Positions 1 through 8,442 of a DNA stretch of 31,806 bases are shown in pieces. The position numbers and the translations under genes are program-made. The DNA lies in the NCBI RefSeq assembly GCF_946479605.1, contig NZ_CAMLGT010000011.1, positions 1-31,806 of the forward strand. Reading direction: 5' to 3'. The number at the start of each line of letters is the position of its first letter. The first letter of the stretch is position 1. The stretch comes from an uncultured Lacibacter sp. GTDB lineage: Bacteria; Bacteroidota; Bacteroidia; Chitinophagales; Chitinophagaceae. Below the pieces are notes generated by a model, which saw nothing but the letters and a program-made list of their open reading frames with translations, was not told where the DNA came from and did not search any database.

Positions 1-389
1 AGCACCACATCCCATTCTGCATCTGTAACCTTTCCCACACTTAAACGGCCTAAACGCAACAGATCCATGTTTGCTAAACGCTTATCCGCTTTCATCTGCG
101 CCAATGTAACCGGCTTCTTTAATTTACGCACCGGTTTAAAATCTACCACCACCCATGCATCTTCATCTGTTGTTGGATCCTGGTATGCTTCTTTTACAAC
201 CTTTGCAATACCTACAATTTCCAATCCTTCGTTACTGTGATAAAAGAATACTTCATCACCTTTCTTCATATCACGAAGATTGTTACGTGCAGCATAGTTG
301 CGCACACCATCCCAAAATGTTTGCTTGTCTTTTACAAACTGATCCCAGCTGTATTTAAACGGTTCTGATTTAATTAACCAATGAGCCAT
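1..389 (-). CDS. EVE domain-containing protein (3' end cut by window)
   Basis: The reverse-strand reading frame begins MAHWLIKSEPFKYSWDQF and continues to the window edge without a stop, so the C-terminus is missing. The start (MAHWL.KSEP), the W-x-G-V-R-N-Y-A-A-R-N motif near residues 26-36, the GDEVFFYHS segment and the GIAKV segment are hallmarks of the EVE domain, a PUA/YTH-like fold that binds modified bases in nucleic acids. Family members are about 130-160 residues and stand alone, so little is missing. It lies 86 bases downstream of the LutA-like gene on the same strand and may be the last gene of that run. The physiological ligand cannot be read from the sequence. Confidence 0.9.
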   Translation of the reverse strand, partial: MAHWLIKSEPFKYSWDQFVKDKQTFWDGVRNYAARNNLRDMKKGDEVFFYHSNEGLEIVGIAKVVKEAYQDPTTDEDAWVVVDFKPVRKLKKPVTLAQMKADKRLANMDLLRLGRLSVGKVTDAEWDVV

Positions 390-420
390 GTAAATCAAGA
401 ATTAAAAATTAAGAATGAGG

Positions 421-451
421 AATGAAAAAGCAGAATACTTCTTCATTTTTT
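421..451. repeat. AT-rich hairpin between lutA and the EVE gene
   Basis: The bases AATGAAAAAG (421-430) pair with CTTCTTCATT (438-447) with one mismatch around a 7-base loop, followed by a T run on the plus strand. It sits in an 86-base AT-rich spacer with simple-sequence character (aattaaaaattaagaatgagg). On the minus strand, where the flanking genes are read, the T run is on the wrong side for a terminator. It may be a degenerate intergenic repeat; function unknown. Confidence 0.3.
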
Positions 452-475
452 ATTTATCATTTCACATTTTCGTTC

Positions 476-1195
476 TCACCATCCATTTGCTAACACGTCA
501 GCAAGGTGTAATGTTCGCAGGTTATGCCCTTTCTGTTTTATGTATCCTTCCAGGTGCATTAAGCAGCTAAGGTCTGTAGATATCATATACTGTGCACCGG
601 TAGCCAATGCATTGTTTACTTTCTGATCGGCCATTGCTACAGAAATAGGCTCAAACTTCACGGCAAAAGTTCCACCGAAACCACAACAGGTTTCCACATC
701 GTTCATTTCCACCAATTCAAGCCCTCCTACATTAGCAAGTAATTTGCGTGGACCTTCTTTGATCTTACATTCACGTAATGCCGCACAGCTGTCGTGATAA
801 GTAGCTTTACCTTCCAGCTTTGCTCCTACATTCTCCACCTTTAATACGTCCGTTAAAAATTCACTGAACTCATACAGGCGCTTGCCCATATCTTTCACTT
901 CGTTATGAACCGAAGAGTTATCGAATATTTTACCATAATAATTCCGCACAAAACCAGAGCAGGATGCACTTGGCGCAACAATATAATCAGCTCCTGCAAA
1001 ATCTTTCAGAAATTTAGACGCCACATCCTTACACTCCTGCTGAAATCCTGCATTGAACGCCGGCTGGCCACAACAGGTTTGATTGGCATTATAACTTACT
1101 GCACAGCCAAGCTTCTCCAGCACCTTCACCATGTTAAATGCTGTTTGCGGATACAACTGATCAACAAAGCATGGTATAAACAACTGTACATTCAT
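476..1195 (-). CDS. lutA: LutA/YkgE-family CCG-domain (Fe-S) protein
   Basis: This 239-residue cytoplasmic protein has two cysteine-rich CCG modules. The first has C9, TCCG at 40-43 and C79; the second has C137, TCCGFGG at 169-175 and a C near 210. This is the arrangement of LutA/LldE/YkgE, the subunit of the LutABC L-lactate oxidation complex that resembles the HdrB and GlpC cysteine-rich domains. Length matches the family (about 240-250). No lutB or lutC follows; the next gene is an EVE protein, so partners would have to be elsewhere. It starts 21 bases after the ribH stop and is probably co-transcribed with ribH. The family is secure; the L-lactate role is inferred from homology only. Confidence 0.88.
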   Translation of the reverse strand: MNVQLFIPCFVDQLYPQTAFNMVKVLEKLGCAVSYNANQTCCGQPAFNAGFQQECKDVASKFLKDFAGADYIVAPSASCSGFVRNYYGKIFDNSSVHNEVKDMGKRLYEFSEFLTDVLKVENVGAKLEGKATYHDSCAALRECKIKEGPRKLLANVGGLELVEMNDVETCCGFGGTFAVKFEPISVAMADQKVNNALATGAQYMISTDLSCLMHLEGYIKQKGHNLRTLHLADVLANGW

Positions 1196-1216
1196 AAGCT
1201 ATAAAAAAATCGAGGT

Positions 1217-1723
1217 TTATTTTTTTAATGAAGTATTGAGGGCAATCATTTTTAAAGCAGTAACAGCAGCTTCTTCGCCTTTATGACCATGTGCACCACC
1301 AATACGTTCAAGCGCCTGTTGTTGGTTTTCTACTGTAAGCACACCAAAAATAGTAGGTACATCCAGAATCAGATTCAATTGTGTAACCGAATCTGTAACT
1401 GTTTTGCACACATAATCAAAATGCGGTGTATCGCCACGTATAACACAGCCGAGAGTAATGAAAGCGTTGGGTCTTGTACGCAAATGCCTTGATTTACTGT
1501 CCCAATATGCTTTTACCGCAAAACCAATTTCCACAGCACCGGGCACTGTTACTGTTACCACCTGTTTTACGCCATACTCTTCCAATACTTTCCGGCAACC
1601 TTTCTCCAGCTCATCAATCACTGCCGCATTCCATTCCGTACGTACCAACACAACACAGGCACCCGAAAAATCGTGAGTGCCTGCATTTAACTGGTACAAG
1701 TTGCTGTTGCTAACTTCTGCCAT
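1217..1723 (-). CDS. ribH: 6,7-dimethyl-8-ribityllumazine synthase
   Basis: RibH condenses 5-amino-6-ribitylamino-uracil with 3,4-dihydroxy-2-butanone 4-phosphate to make lumazine, the penultimate step of riboflavin synthesis, usually as a 60-mer or pentamer in the cytoplasm. The 168-residue length is typical. Visible signatures are the VPGAVEIGFAVKA substrate-binding segment, GCVIRGDTPHFDYVC with the active-site histidine, and the C-terminal GGAHGHKGEEAA segment that binds phosphate. It lies 20 bases downstream of the TPR gene and 21 bases upstream of lutA, in a tight minus-strand run that starts at pdhA. No other riboflavin genes are in the window, and no FMN riboswitch is evident upstream. 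Confidence 0.97.
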   Translation of the reverse strand: MAEVSNSNLYQLNAGTHDFSGACVVLVRTEWNAAVIDELEKGCRKVLEEYGVKQVVTVTVPGAVEIGFAVKAYWDSKSRHLRTRPNAFITLGCVIRGDTPHFDYVCKTVTDSVTQLNLILDVPTIFGVLTVENQQQALERIGGAHGHKGEEAAVTALKMIALNTSLKK

Positions 1724-1743
1724 AATATGTTTGGTTATGCTGA

Positions 1744-2433
1744 TTATTCATTGTTCACCACACCCAGACGTGCAAGATATTTATCAGCCTGTGCTGCTGC
1801 AGTTGATCTAGGGTATTTTTCTTTCAGCGACTTGAAGATTTCAGTCGCTTTATCTTTTTTACCAGCTACTTCGTAAGCCATTGCTGCACGGTAAAGATTT
1901 TCTGAAGATGTGTATTCGTCTTTCTCGTTTAGCTTACCCGCTTTTTCATAATAAGCCGGACCTTTTTCTTTTTGACCGCTGCTCATATAAGCATCGCCCA
2001 ACATACGCCATGCTGCGCTTTGTACCTGTGTAGCATCAGTTGAAAAATCTTCCAGCTCTTTAATAGCGTTCTTGTAATCTTCTTTACGGAGATAAATAGC
2101 GCCTGCATAGTAATGTGCCAAGTTTGCCGCTTTTGTACCACCGTAATTTTTAATGATCTTCAGAAACCCTGCAGATTGACCATCACCATTCAATGCAAGA
2201 TCAAGTGAATCCATTGCAAAGTATTGCTGAGCTCGGCTCATTGCCTCAGTTGCTTTTGATTCTTTGGGACCAATAAAGAAATTTTTATAAGCCAGGTAAC
2301 CGCCGGCCAGCAAAATTACCAGACCGCCGATATATGTGATAGGTTTTGAAAAACGACCCCAGAAATCTTTCGCCTGTTTAATGGCCTGCACATCGTTCAG
2401 TTCCTGTGCCGTTGTTTTTTTTGTTTCAGACAT
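1744..2433 (-). CDS. Membrane-anchored tetratricopeptide repeat protein
   Basis: A 229-residue protein with a cytoplasmic N-terminus, a single predicted membrane helix at about residues 32-49 (ITYIGGLVILLAGGYLAY), and TPR-like helical repeats from about 100 to 220 (AHYYAGAIYLRKEDYKNA, AAWRMLGDAYMSSGQKEKG, YRAAMAYEVAGKKDKA). The layout resembles YfgM-type ancillary proteins, in which one inner-membrane helix presents periplasmic TPRs to secreted clients; this is a fold-level resemblance, not proof of orthology. It sits between pdhA and ribH. Function unassigned beyond a protein-protein interaction scaffold. Confidence 0.85.
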   Translation of the reverse strand: MSETKKTTAQELNDVQAIKQAKDFWGRFSKPITYIGGLVILLAGGYLAYKNFFIGPKESKATEAMSRAQQYFAMDSLDLALNGDGQSAGFLKIIKNYGGTKAANLAHYYAGAIYLRKEDYKNAIKELEDFSTDATQVQSAAWRMLGDAYMSSGQKEKGPAYYEKAGKLNEKDEYTSSENLYRAAMAYEVAGKKDKATEIFKSLKEKYPRSTAAAQADKYLARLGVVNNE

Positions 2434-2492
2434 TGTAGTATTAATTCAGATTGGTTTTTGAATATAGCGTGAAGCTTCGTTAATGATGCAGA

Positions 2493-3485
2493 TTAGTCAA
2501 CAATGAACGGATAGTTCTCATCAACATATACATCCTTCAGCAGTTCATCTTCCGCAGGCCATGGACTTTCTTCTGCAAACTTCACACACTCTTCCACTTC
2601 CAGGCGCACACGTTCATTGATGGCTTCAATTTCAGCTTCGCTTACACCAAATACTTCCAGCAGTTTTTGCTTTGATGTTTCAATGGGGTCACGTTGCTTG
2701 TATTCTTCCACCTCTTCTTTGGTGCGGTATTTCTGCGGATCACTCATTGAGTGGCCTTTGTAACGGTAGGTTTTGATCTCAAGCAAGGTTGGACCTTCAC
2801 CTGCTCTGCCACGTTTTACTGCACGTGCCACCGCTTCGTGTACGGCTTCAGGGTCCATACCGTCAATACTGTCGGCCGGCATTTCGTAGGCATCAGCCAA
2901 TTTATAAATGTCAACCACATTACTTGTACGGGTTACAGATGTACCCATGGCGTAGTTGTTGTTCTCGCAAATAAAAATCACCGGCAGCTTCCAGAGCATT
3001 GCCAGGTTAAATGTTTCGTGCAGCATACCCTGACGGGCAGCGCCATCACCAAAAAACGTAAGTGTAACATTATCGGTTCCGTTGTACTTATCGGCAAATG
3101 CCAATCCCGCACCGGTACCAATTTGTGCACCCACAATACCATGACCGCCAAAGAAGCCAACATCGGCACCAAAAAAGTGCATACTTCCACCTTTACCTTT
3201 TGAGCAACCGGTAGCTTTACCGAACATTTCAGCCATACATGCCTTTGCACTTACACCCTTTGCGATAGCTAAACCGTGATCACGATAAGCAGTGATCATT
3301 TTATCTTCAGGCTTGGTTGCTGTCATACATCCTGCTGCAATGGCTTCCTGGCCAATGTAGAGGTGACAAAAACCACGGATCTTTTGCATTCCATAAAGCT
3401 GACCTGTTTTTTCCTCAAAACGGCGGAGGAGCAGCATTAACTCGTACCAGTAGAGATAAGTTTCTTTCGTGAATTTAGTGGCCAC
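2493..3485 (-). CDS. pdhA: Pyruvate dehydrogenase E1 component, alpha subunit
   Basis: The thiamine-diphosphate-dependent E1 alpha subunit decarboxylates pyruvate and passes the acetyl group to the E2 lipoyl domain. The 330-residue length fits the heterotetrameric E1 alpha family. Visible motifs are the TPP/Mg-binding GDGAARQG at 146-153 running to CENNNYAMGT near 173-182, the YRDHG segment near 67, and the conserved TYRYKGHSMSDP loop near 240-250, which corresponds to the phosphorylation loop of mitochondrial E1. The start codon is GTG (GTG GCC ACT AAA). A perfect TATCTTTG promoter element lies about 22 bases upstream. The beta subunit, E2 and E3 are not adjacent, so the complex is encoded at split loci. 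Confidence 0.96.
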   Translation of the reverse strand: MATKFTKETYLYWYELMLLLRRFEEKTGQLYGMQKIRGFCHLYIGQEAIAAGCMTATKPEDKMITAYRDHGLAIAKGVSAKACMAEMFGKATGCSKGKGGSMHFFGADVGFFGGHGIVGAQIGTGAGLAFADKYNGTDNVTLTFFGDGAARQGMLHETFNLAMLWKLPVIFICENNNYAMGTSVTRTSNVVDIYKLADAYEMPADSIDGMDPEAVHEAVARAVKRGRAGEGPTLLEIKTYRYKGHSMSDPQKYRTKEEVEEYKQRDPIETSKQKLLEVFGVSEAEIEAINERVRLEVEECVKFAEESPWPAEDELLKDVYVDENYPFIVD

Positions 3486-3736
3486 GTCGTAATTTTTTTA
3501 GAGTGGCAAAGATAAGGGTACAAGGCTAATAATAAATCGCTGATTTCAACCACAAAATTGACGGATGTGGATTTCTTAACTCTCGCCTGTTAAAGCAATT
3601 AAAAGCAACCTGTGCTATGCTGTTTTTTTTGCAGACTGTAGCTGACGTCTTTCATGGAAAGATTATTAAAGACGTAGTCTGAAACAACAATCGTTTCAAT
3701 ATATTTTAACGACAGGTCAATTTCTGCCATACACGC
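3486..3736. other. 251-base intergenic region with a bulged inverted repeat
   Basis: This gap separates the MFS stop from the pdhA start on the same strand. Besides the pdhA promoter it holds an imperfect palindrome: CAGACT (3632-3637) plus ACGTCTTT (3645-3652), interrupted by a 7-base bulge GTAGCTG, pair fully with AAAGACGTAGTCTG (3668-3681) across a 15-base spacer. A smaller repeat GAAAC/GTTTC follows at 3681-3697. No convincing ORF is present. The T run (3623-3630) is on the wrong side to make a terminator for the minus-strand MFS gene. Confidence 0.5.
3507..3514 (-). promoter_or_regulatory. Bacteroidota -7 promoter element for pdhA
   Basis: Reading the minus strand gives TATCTTTG, an exact match to the Bacteroidota TAnnTTTG -7 element, about 21 bases before the GTG start of pdhA. 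No TTTG -33 element is seen at the expected spacing. It implies a short leader and an independent promoter for the pdhA to EVE run. Confidence 0.5.
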
Positions 3737-4960
3737 CTATGTTCGTAGTGCTTTTTTATGATGGAGAGAATAGAATGCTACAGCCGCACTTGCCAGCATA
3801 AATACCGAACCAAGAACAAACGGGGCACCGGGAAAGTACACTGGAGCTTTGGGACCTGTAAAAGCCGCAAAAACATTTGTCATCATGACGGGACCTAAGA
3901 TGGAACTGAAACTCATGAGTGCTGAAAGCGAACCCTGCAACTCACCTTGTTGATTGGCAGGCACAAAACCTGTCATTACCGATTGTAAAGCAGGCCCACA
4001 AATACCGCCGAGACAGTAAGGGACAAGAAACGCAAACATCATCCAACTTTGTGTTGCTAACGAAAACAGAAACATACCAAAAGCATAAAGCGCCAGCCCG
4101 ATGTAAATACTCTTTTCATTACCGAGACGGGGATTTACCACCCTGGTTAAGCCAGCCTGTACGGCTCCCACCAGTAACCCAACCACAGCCAATGAAATAC
4201 CGATCATTTTAGAATCCCATTTAAACCGCTCGATAGTAAAAAAACTCCAGTTGCTATGTACGGCATGGCTGCCTAAATACACCAGAAACAAGGCAATTAC
4301 CAATCCTCCAATTGCAGGATACTTACGCAACCGGATAAGGGATACAAAAGGCAATGTTCTTACCCATTCAAACTTGCGTCGGTTTTCAGGCTTTAAGGAT
4401 TCAGGGAGTACGAACAACCCATATAAGAAATTCAGTAAGCACAAAGCTGCTGCTACCATAAACGGAACACGTGGGCCAAAGTCGCCCAGTAAACCACCCA
4501 CAGCAGGACCAATTACAAAGCCTAATCCAAACGCAGCGCCTATCATTCCGAAGTTCTTTGCACGGTCTTCCGGAGTGCTGATGTCTGCTATGTATGCCGA
4601 TGCCGCTGTAAAGCTGGCCCCAGTGATACCAGCCACAATACGACCAACAAACAACCAGCCCAATGTAGGAGCAAAAGCAAGGAAAAGATAGTCGATTGCA
4701 AAGCCAAACAAAGATGCAAGAATAACAGGTCGGCGTCCATACCTGTCGCTGAGGTTACCCACTAAAGGAGAAAAAACAAATTGTGTAATAGCAAATGCAA
4801 ACAACAGCCAACCTCCAATCTGTGAAGCCTGACTTACGGTTGCATGCCCCAACTCTTCGATCAACGAAGGCATAACCGGGATGATAATTCCAAAACCGAT
4901 CACATCAATAAGTAGGGTAATGAAGATAAAGCCGATGGCGGCATTCTTGCTGGAGGCCAT
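3737..4960 (-). CDS. MFS transporter, TetA-like drug:H+ antiporter family
   Basis: A 407-residue inner-membrane protein with about twelve hydrophobic helices. The MFS motif A is clear in the loop between helices 2 and 3 (GNLSDRYGRRPVIL), and the motif C-like run (GAAFGLGFVIGPAVGG) in helix 5 marks the antiporter-type subfamily. The opening segment (FITLLIDVIGFGIIIPVMP) is typical of the TetA/MdtG-like exporter group common in Bacteroidota. Substrate cannot be inferred and tetracycline resistance should not be assumed. The gene is monocistronic-looking, with CATCTTTG (4979-4986, minus), a one-mismatch -7 element, shortly upstream of the ATG. Confidence 0.9.
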   Translation of the reverse strand: MASSKNAAIGFIFITLLIDVIGFGIIIPVMPSLIEELGHATVSQASQIGGWLLFAFAITQFVFSPLVGNLSDRYGRRPVILASLFGFAIDYLFLAFAPTLGWLFVGRIVAGITGASFTAASAYIADISTPEDRAKNFGMIGAAFGLGFVIGPAVGGLLGDFGPRVPFMVAAALCLLNFLYGLFVLPESLKPENRRKFEWVRTLPFVSLIRLRKYPAIGGLVIALFLVYLGSHAVHSNWSFFTIERFKWDSKMIGISLAVVGLLVGAVQAGLTRVVNPRLGNEKSIYIGLALYAFGMFLFSLATQSWMMFAFLVPYCLGGICGPALQSVMTGFVPANQQGELQGSLSALMSFSSILGPVMMTNVFAAFTGPKAPVYFPGAPFVLGSVFMLASAAVAFYSLHHKKALRT

Positions 4961-5056
4961 AGTTGATGATTAAGGTTGCAAAGATGATTGTTTGCTGTAG
5001 AAATTGAAGAAGAATTTTATTGTATGGCCTGGTATTTTTCATGCCAGGCTACAAAT

Positions 5057-5086
5057 AAAAAAGGGCAGCGGATAACTCCACTGCCC
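5057..5086 (-). terminator. Rho-independent terminator of the clpB operon
   Basis: On the minus strand, GGGCAGTGG pairs with CCGCTGCCC (one mismatch) around a 6-base loop and is followed directly by a run of T. It lies about 20 bases after the stop of the DsbA-fold gene and ends the clpB transcript. Confidence 0.85.
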
Positions 5087-5105
5087 TGAAAGCACTCGTG
5101 CTTTT

Positions 5106-5687
5106 TTACGCTCTTTTTTTAACTGCCGCCTTTGCCGGCACTTTTTTCGATTTTGCCAGTTCATCAATGGCTTTGCTGAACGCATTCAGGTTTACAGCAC
5201 CTTTATACGGTTCGCCATTAAGATAAAAGAACGGTACATCGGTAATTCCTTTATCAGCTCCTTCCAGCAAATCAGCCCTTACACTCCATCCATAAACTGA
5301 ATCAACCAATTTGGTAAGGAAATTCTTATCAGTTACACCCACATCTTTTGCATAACCTTTCAAACTGATAGTACCCAGGTTGCGACGATGGGCAAATAAG
5401 GTATTGTGCATATCCCAAAACTTCACTTCACCTTCCTGCGCAGCACCTACTGATGCTTCAGCTGCTTTTTGCGCACGCTGGTGAATACGGGTTAAAGGGA
5501 AATGGCGGAAGTTGAACTGTACTTTATCTTCATATTTTTCCAGTAACTGGTTTACCACATCATTTGCTTTGGCGCAGGCTTCACTTTCATAATCACCATA
5601 CATCACTAATTTAACCGGAGCCTTTTTATTACCAACCCAAATATCCTTTGGAGGAATGATTTCTATTTCTGTTGATTTGTGTGCCAT
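5106..5687 (-). CDS. DsbA-fold thioredoxin-like protein with SxxC in place of CxxC
   Basis: A 193-residue cytoplasmic protein (no signal peptide) with the DsbA/thioredoxin fold related to the thioredoxin domain appended to some NhaA antiporters. The strand-helix junction reads GDYESEAC at 31-38, where the family has DxECPxC, so the nucleophilic first cysteine is Ser35 and only Cys38 remains. The cis-proline loop ITDVPFFYLNG (148-158) is intact, as is the FRHFPL segment. The C-terminus is a Lys/Ala-rich tail. It lies 52 bases downstream of clpB on the same strand and shares its terminator, which suggests a chaperone-linked role, perhaps binding rather than redox catalysis (inference). Confidence 0.85.
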   Translation of the reverse strand: MAHKSTEIEIIPPKDIWVGNKKAPVKLVMYGDYESEACAKANDVVNQLLEKYEDKVQFNFRHFPLTRIHQRAQKAAEASVGAAQEGEVKFWDMHNTLFAHRRNLGTISLKGYAKDVGVTDKNFLTKLVDSVYGWSVRADLLEGADKGITDVPFFYLNGEPYKGAVNLNAFSKAIDELAKSKKVPAKAAVKKRA

Positions 5688-5739
5688 ACCTGTTTCCTTT
5701 TTTTTAAGTTATATAATCAGAACCCTGTCTAATATCCGT

Positions 5740-8382
5740 TCAGTTTGCTGCCGTTTTGCTTTTTTCTTTTGCTGATGAAGTATTGCCGTTCTCATTTCTG
5801 AAAACAACCACGCCATCAAATACGTCAACAATCACCTTCTTGTTGCGGTCTACATCACCCGACAAAATTTTGCGGCTGAGTCCGTTTACGATCTCTTTCT
5901 GGATCAATCGTTTTAAGGGTCTTGCTCCAAACTGGAGATCGAAACCATGTTCGGCAAGGAATTCAAGGGTGTAGTCAGAAAATTCCAGCTGTATGCCGCT
6001 TTGAGCCACCAGTTTTCTCAGGTTGTTCAGCTGGATACGAATAATGGATTTGATTTCCTTCTGCAGTAACGGTGCAAACATAATAATTTCATCCACACGA
6101 TTCAAGAATTCGGGCCGAATGGTTTGTCGCAGAAGCGTCATAACTTCCGTTTTTGCCCGCTCTGTTGCTCTATCTATCTCATTTTCAGAGCTTACACTTT
6201 CAAACGCCTCGCCAATCAAATGACTACCAATATTGCTGGTCATAATGATAATGGTGTTTTTAAAGTTCACCACCCGGCCTTTGTTGTCGGTTAGGCGGCC
6301 GTCGTCCAGCACCTGCAGCAACACATTCCACACATCGGGATGCGCCTTTTCAATTTCATCGAGCAACACCACACTGTAAGGTTTGCGACGCACAGCCTCG
6401 GTCAATTGACCACCTTCATCATATCCCACGTAGCCCGGAGGCGCCCCCACAAGACGGGAAACGGTATGTTTCTCCTGGTATTCACTCATATCAATCCTCG
6501 TCATCATGCTCTCATCGTCAAACAAATATTCGGCAAGTGCTTTTGCCAGCTCGGTTTTACCCACACCGGTAGTACCAAGGAAAATAAATGAACCGATCGG
6601 CTTTTTGGGATCACTCAACCCTGCCCTGCTTCTGCGGATGGCATCGGCCACGGCTGTAATGGCTTCCTCCTGCCCCACCACACGCTGGTGCAATTCGTCT
6701 TCCAGGTGCAGGAGTTTTTCCCGTTCACTCTGCATCATTTTGGCAACAGGAATTCCCGTCATTTTTGCAATGTTCTCAGCAATGTCTTCCGCATCCACTT
6801 CTTCTTTCAACAAGCGCTTTTCGCTGCTGGCTGCAAGTTGTTTACTGAGCTCTTCAATCAGTGCTTCCTGTTCTTTTACTTTCCCGTAACGGATCTCAGC
6901 AACCTTACCGTAATCACCTTCACGTTCTGCACGCTCAGCCAGCAATTTCAGGTTTTCAATTTCAGCCTTTGCGCTTTGTACTTTCTCCACCAGTTCCTTT
7001 TCTTCTTTCCATTTTGCTTTGAGTGTATCACGCTCAACAGAAAGATTAGCTATATCTGTTGTAAGCTCTTTCAGCTTTCGTTCATCGTTTTCACGTTTGA
7101 TGGCTTCACGTTCAATTTCAAGCTGACGGATCTGGCGTTCGAGTTTATCCAGTTCCTCCGGCATGCTGTTCATTTCCAAACGAAGTTTGGCTGCACTTTC
7201 GTCAATCAGGTCAATGGCTTTGTCGGGCAGGAAACGATCGGTGATATAACGAACACTCAATTCAACAGCTGCAATAATGGCTTCGTCTTTAATACGCACA
7301 TGATGGTGCGTTTCATAACGGTCTTTCAACCCACGAAGGATCGACACGGCATCTTCCACACTTGGTTCATCGATCATTACTTTCTGGAAACGACGTTCGA
7401 GTGCTTTATCTTTTTCAAAAAACTTTTGATACTCGTTTAATGTTGTTGCACCTATTGCACGCAATTCACCTCTTGCCAGTGCAGGCTTCAGGATATTGGC
7501 TGCATCCATGGCGCCTTCGCCGCCGCCTGCACCAACAAGCGTATGAATTTCATCAATGAACAAAATAATTTCACCATCGCTGGTGCTTACTTCTTTCACC
7601 ACACTTTTCAAACGTTCTTCAAACTCTCCTTTATACTTTGCACCGGCAATGAGTTGCCCCATGTCCAATGCATAAATAATTTTTGATTTCAGATTTTCCG
7701 GCACATCGCCATTTACAATACGCATGGCCAATCCTTCGGCAATGGCTGTTTTACCCACACCAGGTTCACCAACAAGAATTGGATTGTTTTTACTGCGGCG
7801 TGAAAGAATGTGCAGTGTGCGGCGTATCTCTTCATCACGACCAATAACAGGATCAAGTTTACCTTGCCTTGCCATTTCAATTAAATTCTTTGCATACTTG
7901 TTGAGTGCATTGAATTGTGTTTCCTGTGTTTGACTTTTTACGGTATCACCTTTACGCAGGTCTTTAATAGCTGTGATCAATCCCTTTTCTGTAAGGCCGG
8001 CATCTTTCAACAATTTTGCAACCGGATCATTCCCCTGCACAATTGCCAACAGCAAATGTTCGGGAGTAATAAATTCATCACCGAACGATTTAAGCGATGC
8101 GCCTGCACGCAGGATCACATTGTTTGCTTCACGACCAACCATTTGTGCTGCATCACCACTTGTTTTCGGTAAACGTGCAATGGCCTCATCAAGTTTTGTT
8201 TCAACAAGATTAACGGTTACATTATTTTTCTTTAAAAGATATTCAACAGGACTATCCTGCTGATCGAGCAACGCTTTCAAAATATGCTCGGTCTCAATAT
8301 TTGTGTTCTGTGCATTGAACGCCAGTTGTTGCGCCTGTTGCACAGCTTCTGCCGCTTTTATAGTGAAGTTTCCTAAATTCAT
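5740..8382 (-). CDS. clpB: ATP-dependent disaggregase chaperone ClpB
   Basis: ClpB is the Hsp100 hexamer that extracts polypeptides from aggregates with DnaK. The 880 residues show all domains in order: the double Clp-N repeat (about 1-145), NBD1 with Walker [10 protein letters not shown] (205-213) and Walker B ([11 protein letters not shown]), the long coiled-coil middle domain (about 400-530, Glu/Lys/Leu rich), NBD2 with Walker [10 protein letters not shown] (about 605-613) and Walker B ([11 protein letters not shown]), and the ClpB small domain with [11 protein letters not shown]. The absence of a ClpP-binding IGF/L loop and the presence of the middle domain distinguish it from ClpA and ClpC. 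It is divergent from the serine hydrolase gene across 60 bases. The upstream TATGTTTTG is only an approximate promoter match. Confidence 0.98.
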   Translation of the reverse strand: MNLGNFTIKAAEAVQQAQQLAFNAQNTNIETEHILKALLDQQDSPVEYLLKKNNVTVNLVETKLDEAIARLPKTSGDAAQMVGREANNVILRAGASLKSFGDEFITPEHLLLAIVQGNDPVAKLLKDAGLTEKGLITAIKDLRKGDTVKSQTQETQFNALNKYAKNLIEMARQGKLDPVIGRDEEIRRTLHILSRRSKNNPILVGEPGVGKTAIAEGLAMRIVNGDVPENLKSKIIYALDMGQLIAGAKYKGEFEERLKSVVKEVSTSDGEIILFIDEIHTLVGAGGGEGAMDAANILKPALARGELRAIGATTLNEYQKFFEKDKALERRFQKVMIDEPSVEDAVSILRGLKDRYETHHHVRIKDEAIIAAVELSVRYITDRFLPDKAIDLIDESAAKLRLEMNSMPEELDKLERQIRQLEIEREAIKRENDERKLKELTTDIANLSVERDTLKAKWKEEKELVEKVQSAKAEIENLKLLAERAEREGDYGKVAEIRYGKVKEQEALIEELSKQLAASSEKRLLKEEVDAEDIAENIAKMTGIPVAKMMQSEREKLLHLEDELHQRVVGQEEAITAVADAIRRSRAGLSDPKKPIGSFIFLGTTGVGKTELAKALAEYLFDDESMMTRIDMSEYQEKHTVSRLVGAPPGYVGYDEGGQLTEAVRRKPYSVVLLDEIEKAHPDVWNVLLQVLDDGRLTDNKGRVVNFKNTIIIMTSNIGSHLIGEAFESVSSENEIDRATERAKTEVMTLLRQTIRPEFLNRVDEIIMFAPLLQKEIKSIIRIQLNNLRKLVAQSGIQLEFSDYTLEFLAEHGFDLQFGARPLKRLIQKEIVNGLSRKILSGDVDRNKKVIVDVFDGVVVFRNENGNTSSAKEKSKTAAN

Positions 8383-8442
8383 ACTTCTGTTATTTTAAAC
8401 TTTAGTCCTCAAAACATACTCCAATAAAAAAAATCAGTAAGA

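Noticed and set aside
2751..3203. 150-codon plus-strand open frame over pdhA
   Set aside because: Shadow of the strongly supported PdhA frame on the opposite strand.
3737..4960. Calling the MFS protein a tetracycline resistance determinant
   Set aside because: General TetA/MdtG-like motifs do not establish substrate, and the locus has no mobile or resistance context.
6688..7440. 250-codon plus-strand open frame inside clpB
   Set aside because: Antisense shadow of the ClpB coding frame; rich in Phe and Cys from reverse-read codons, with no family resemblance.
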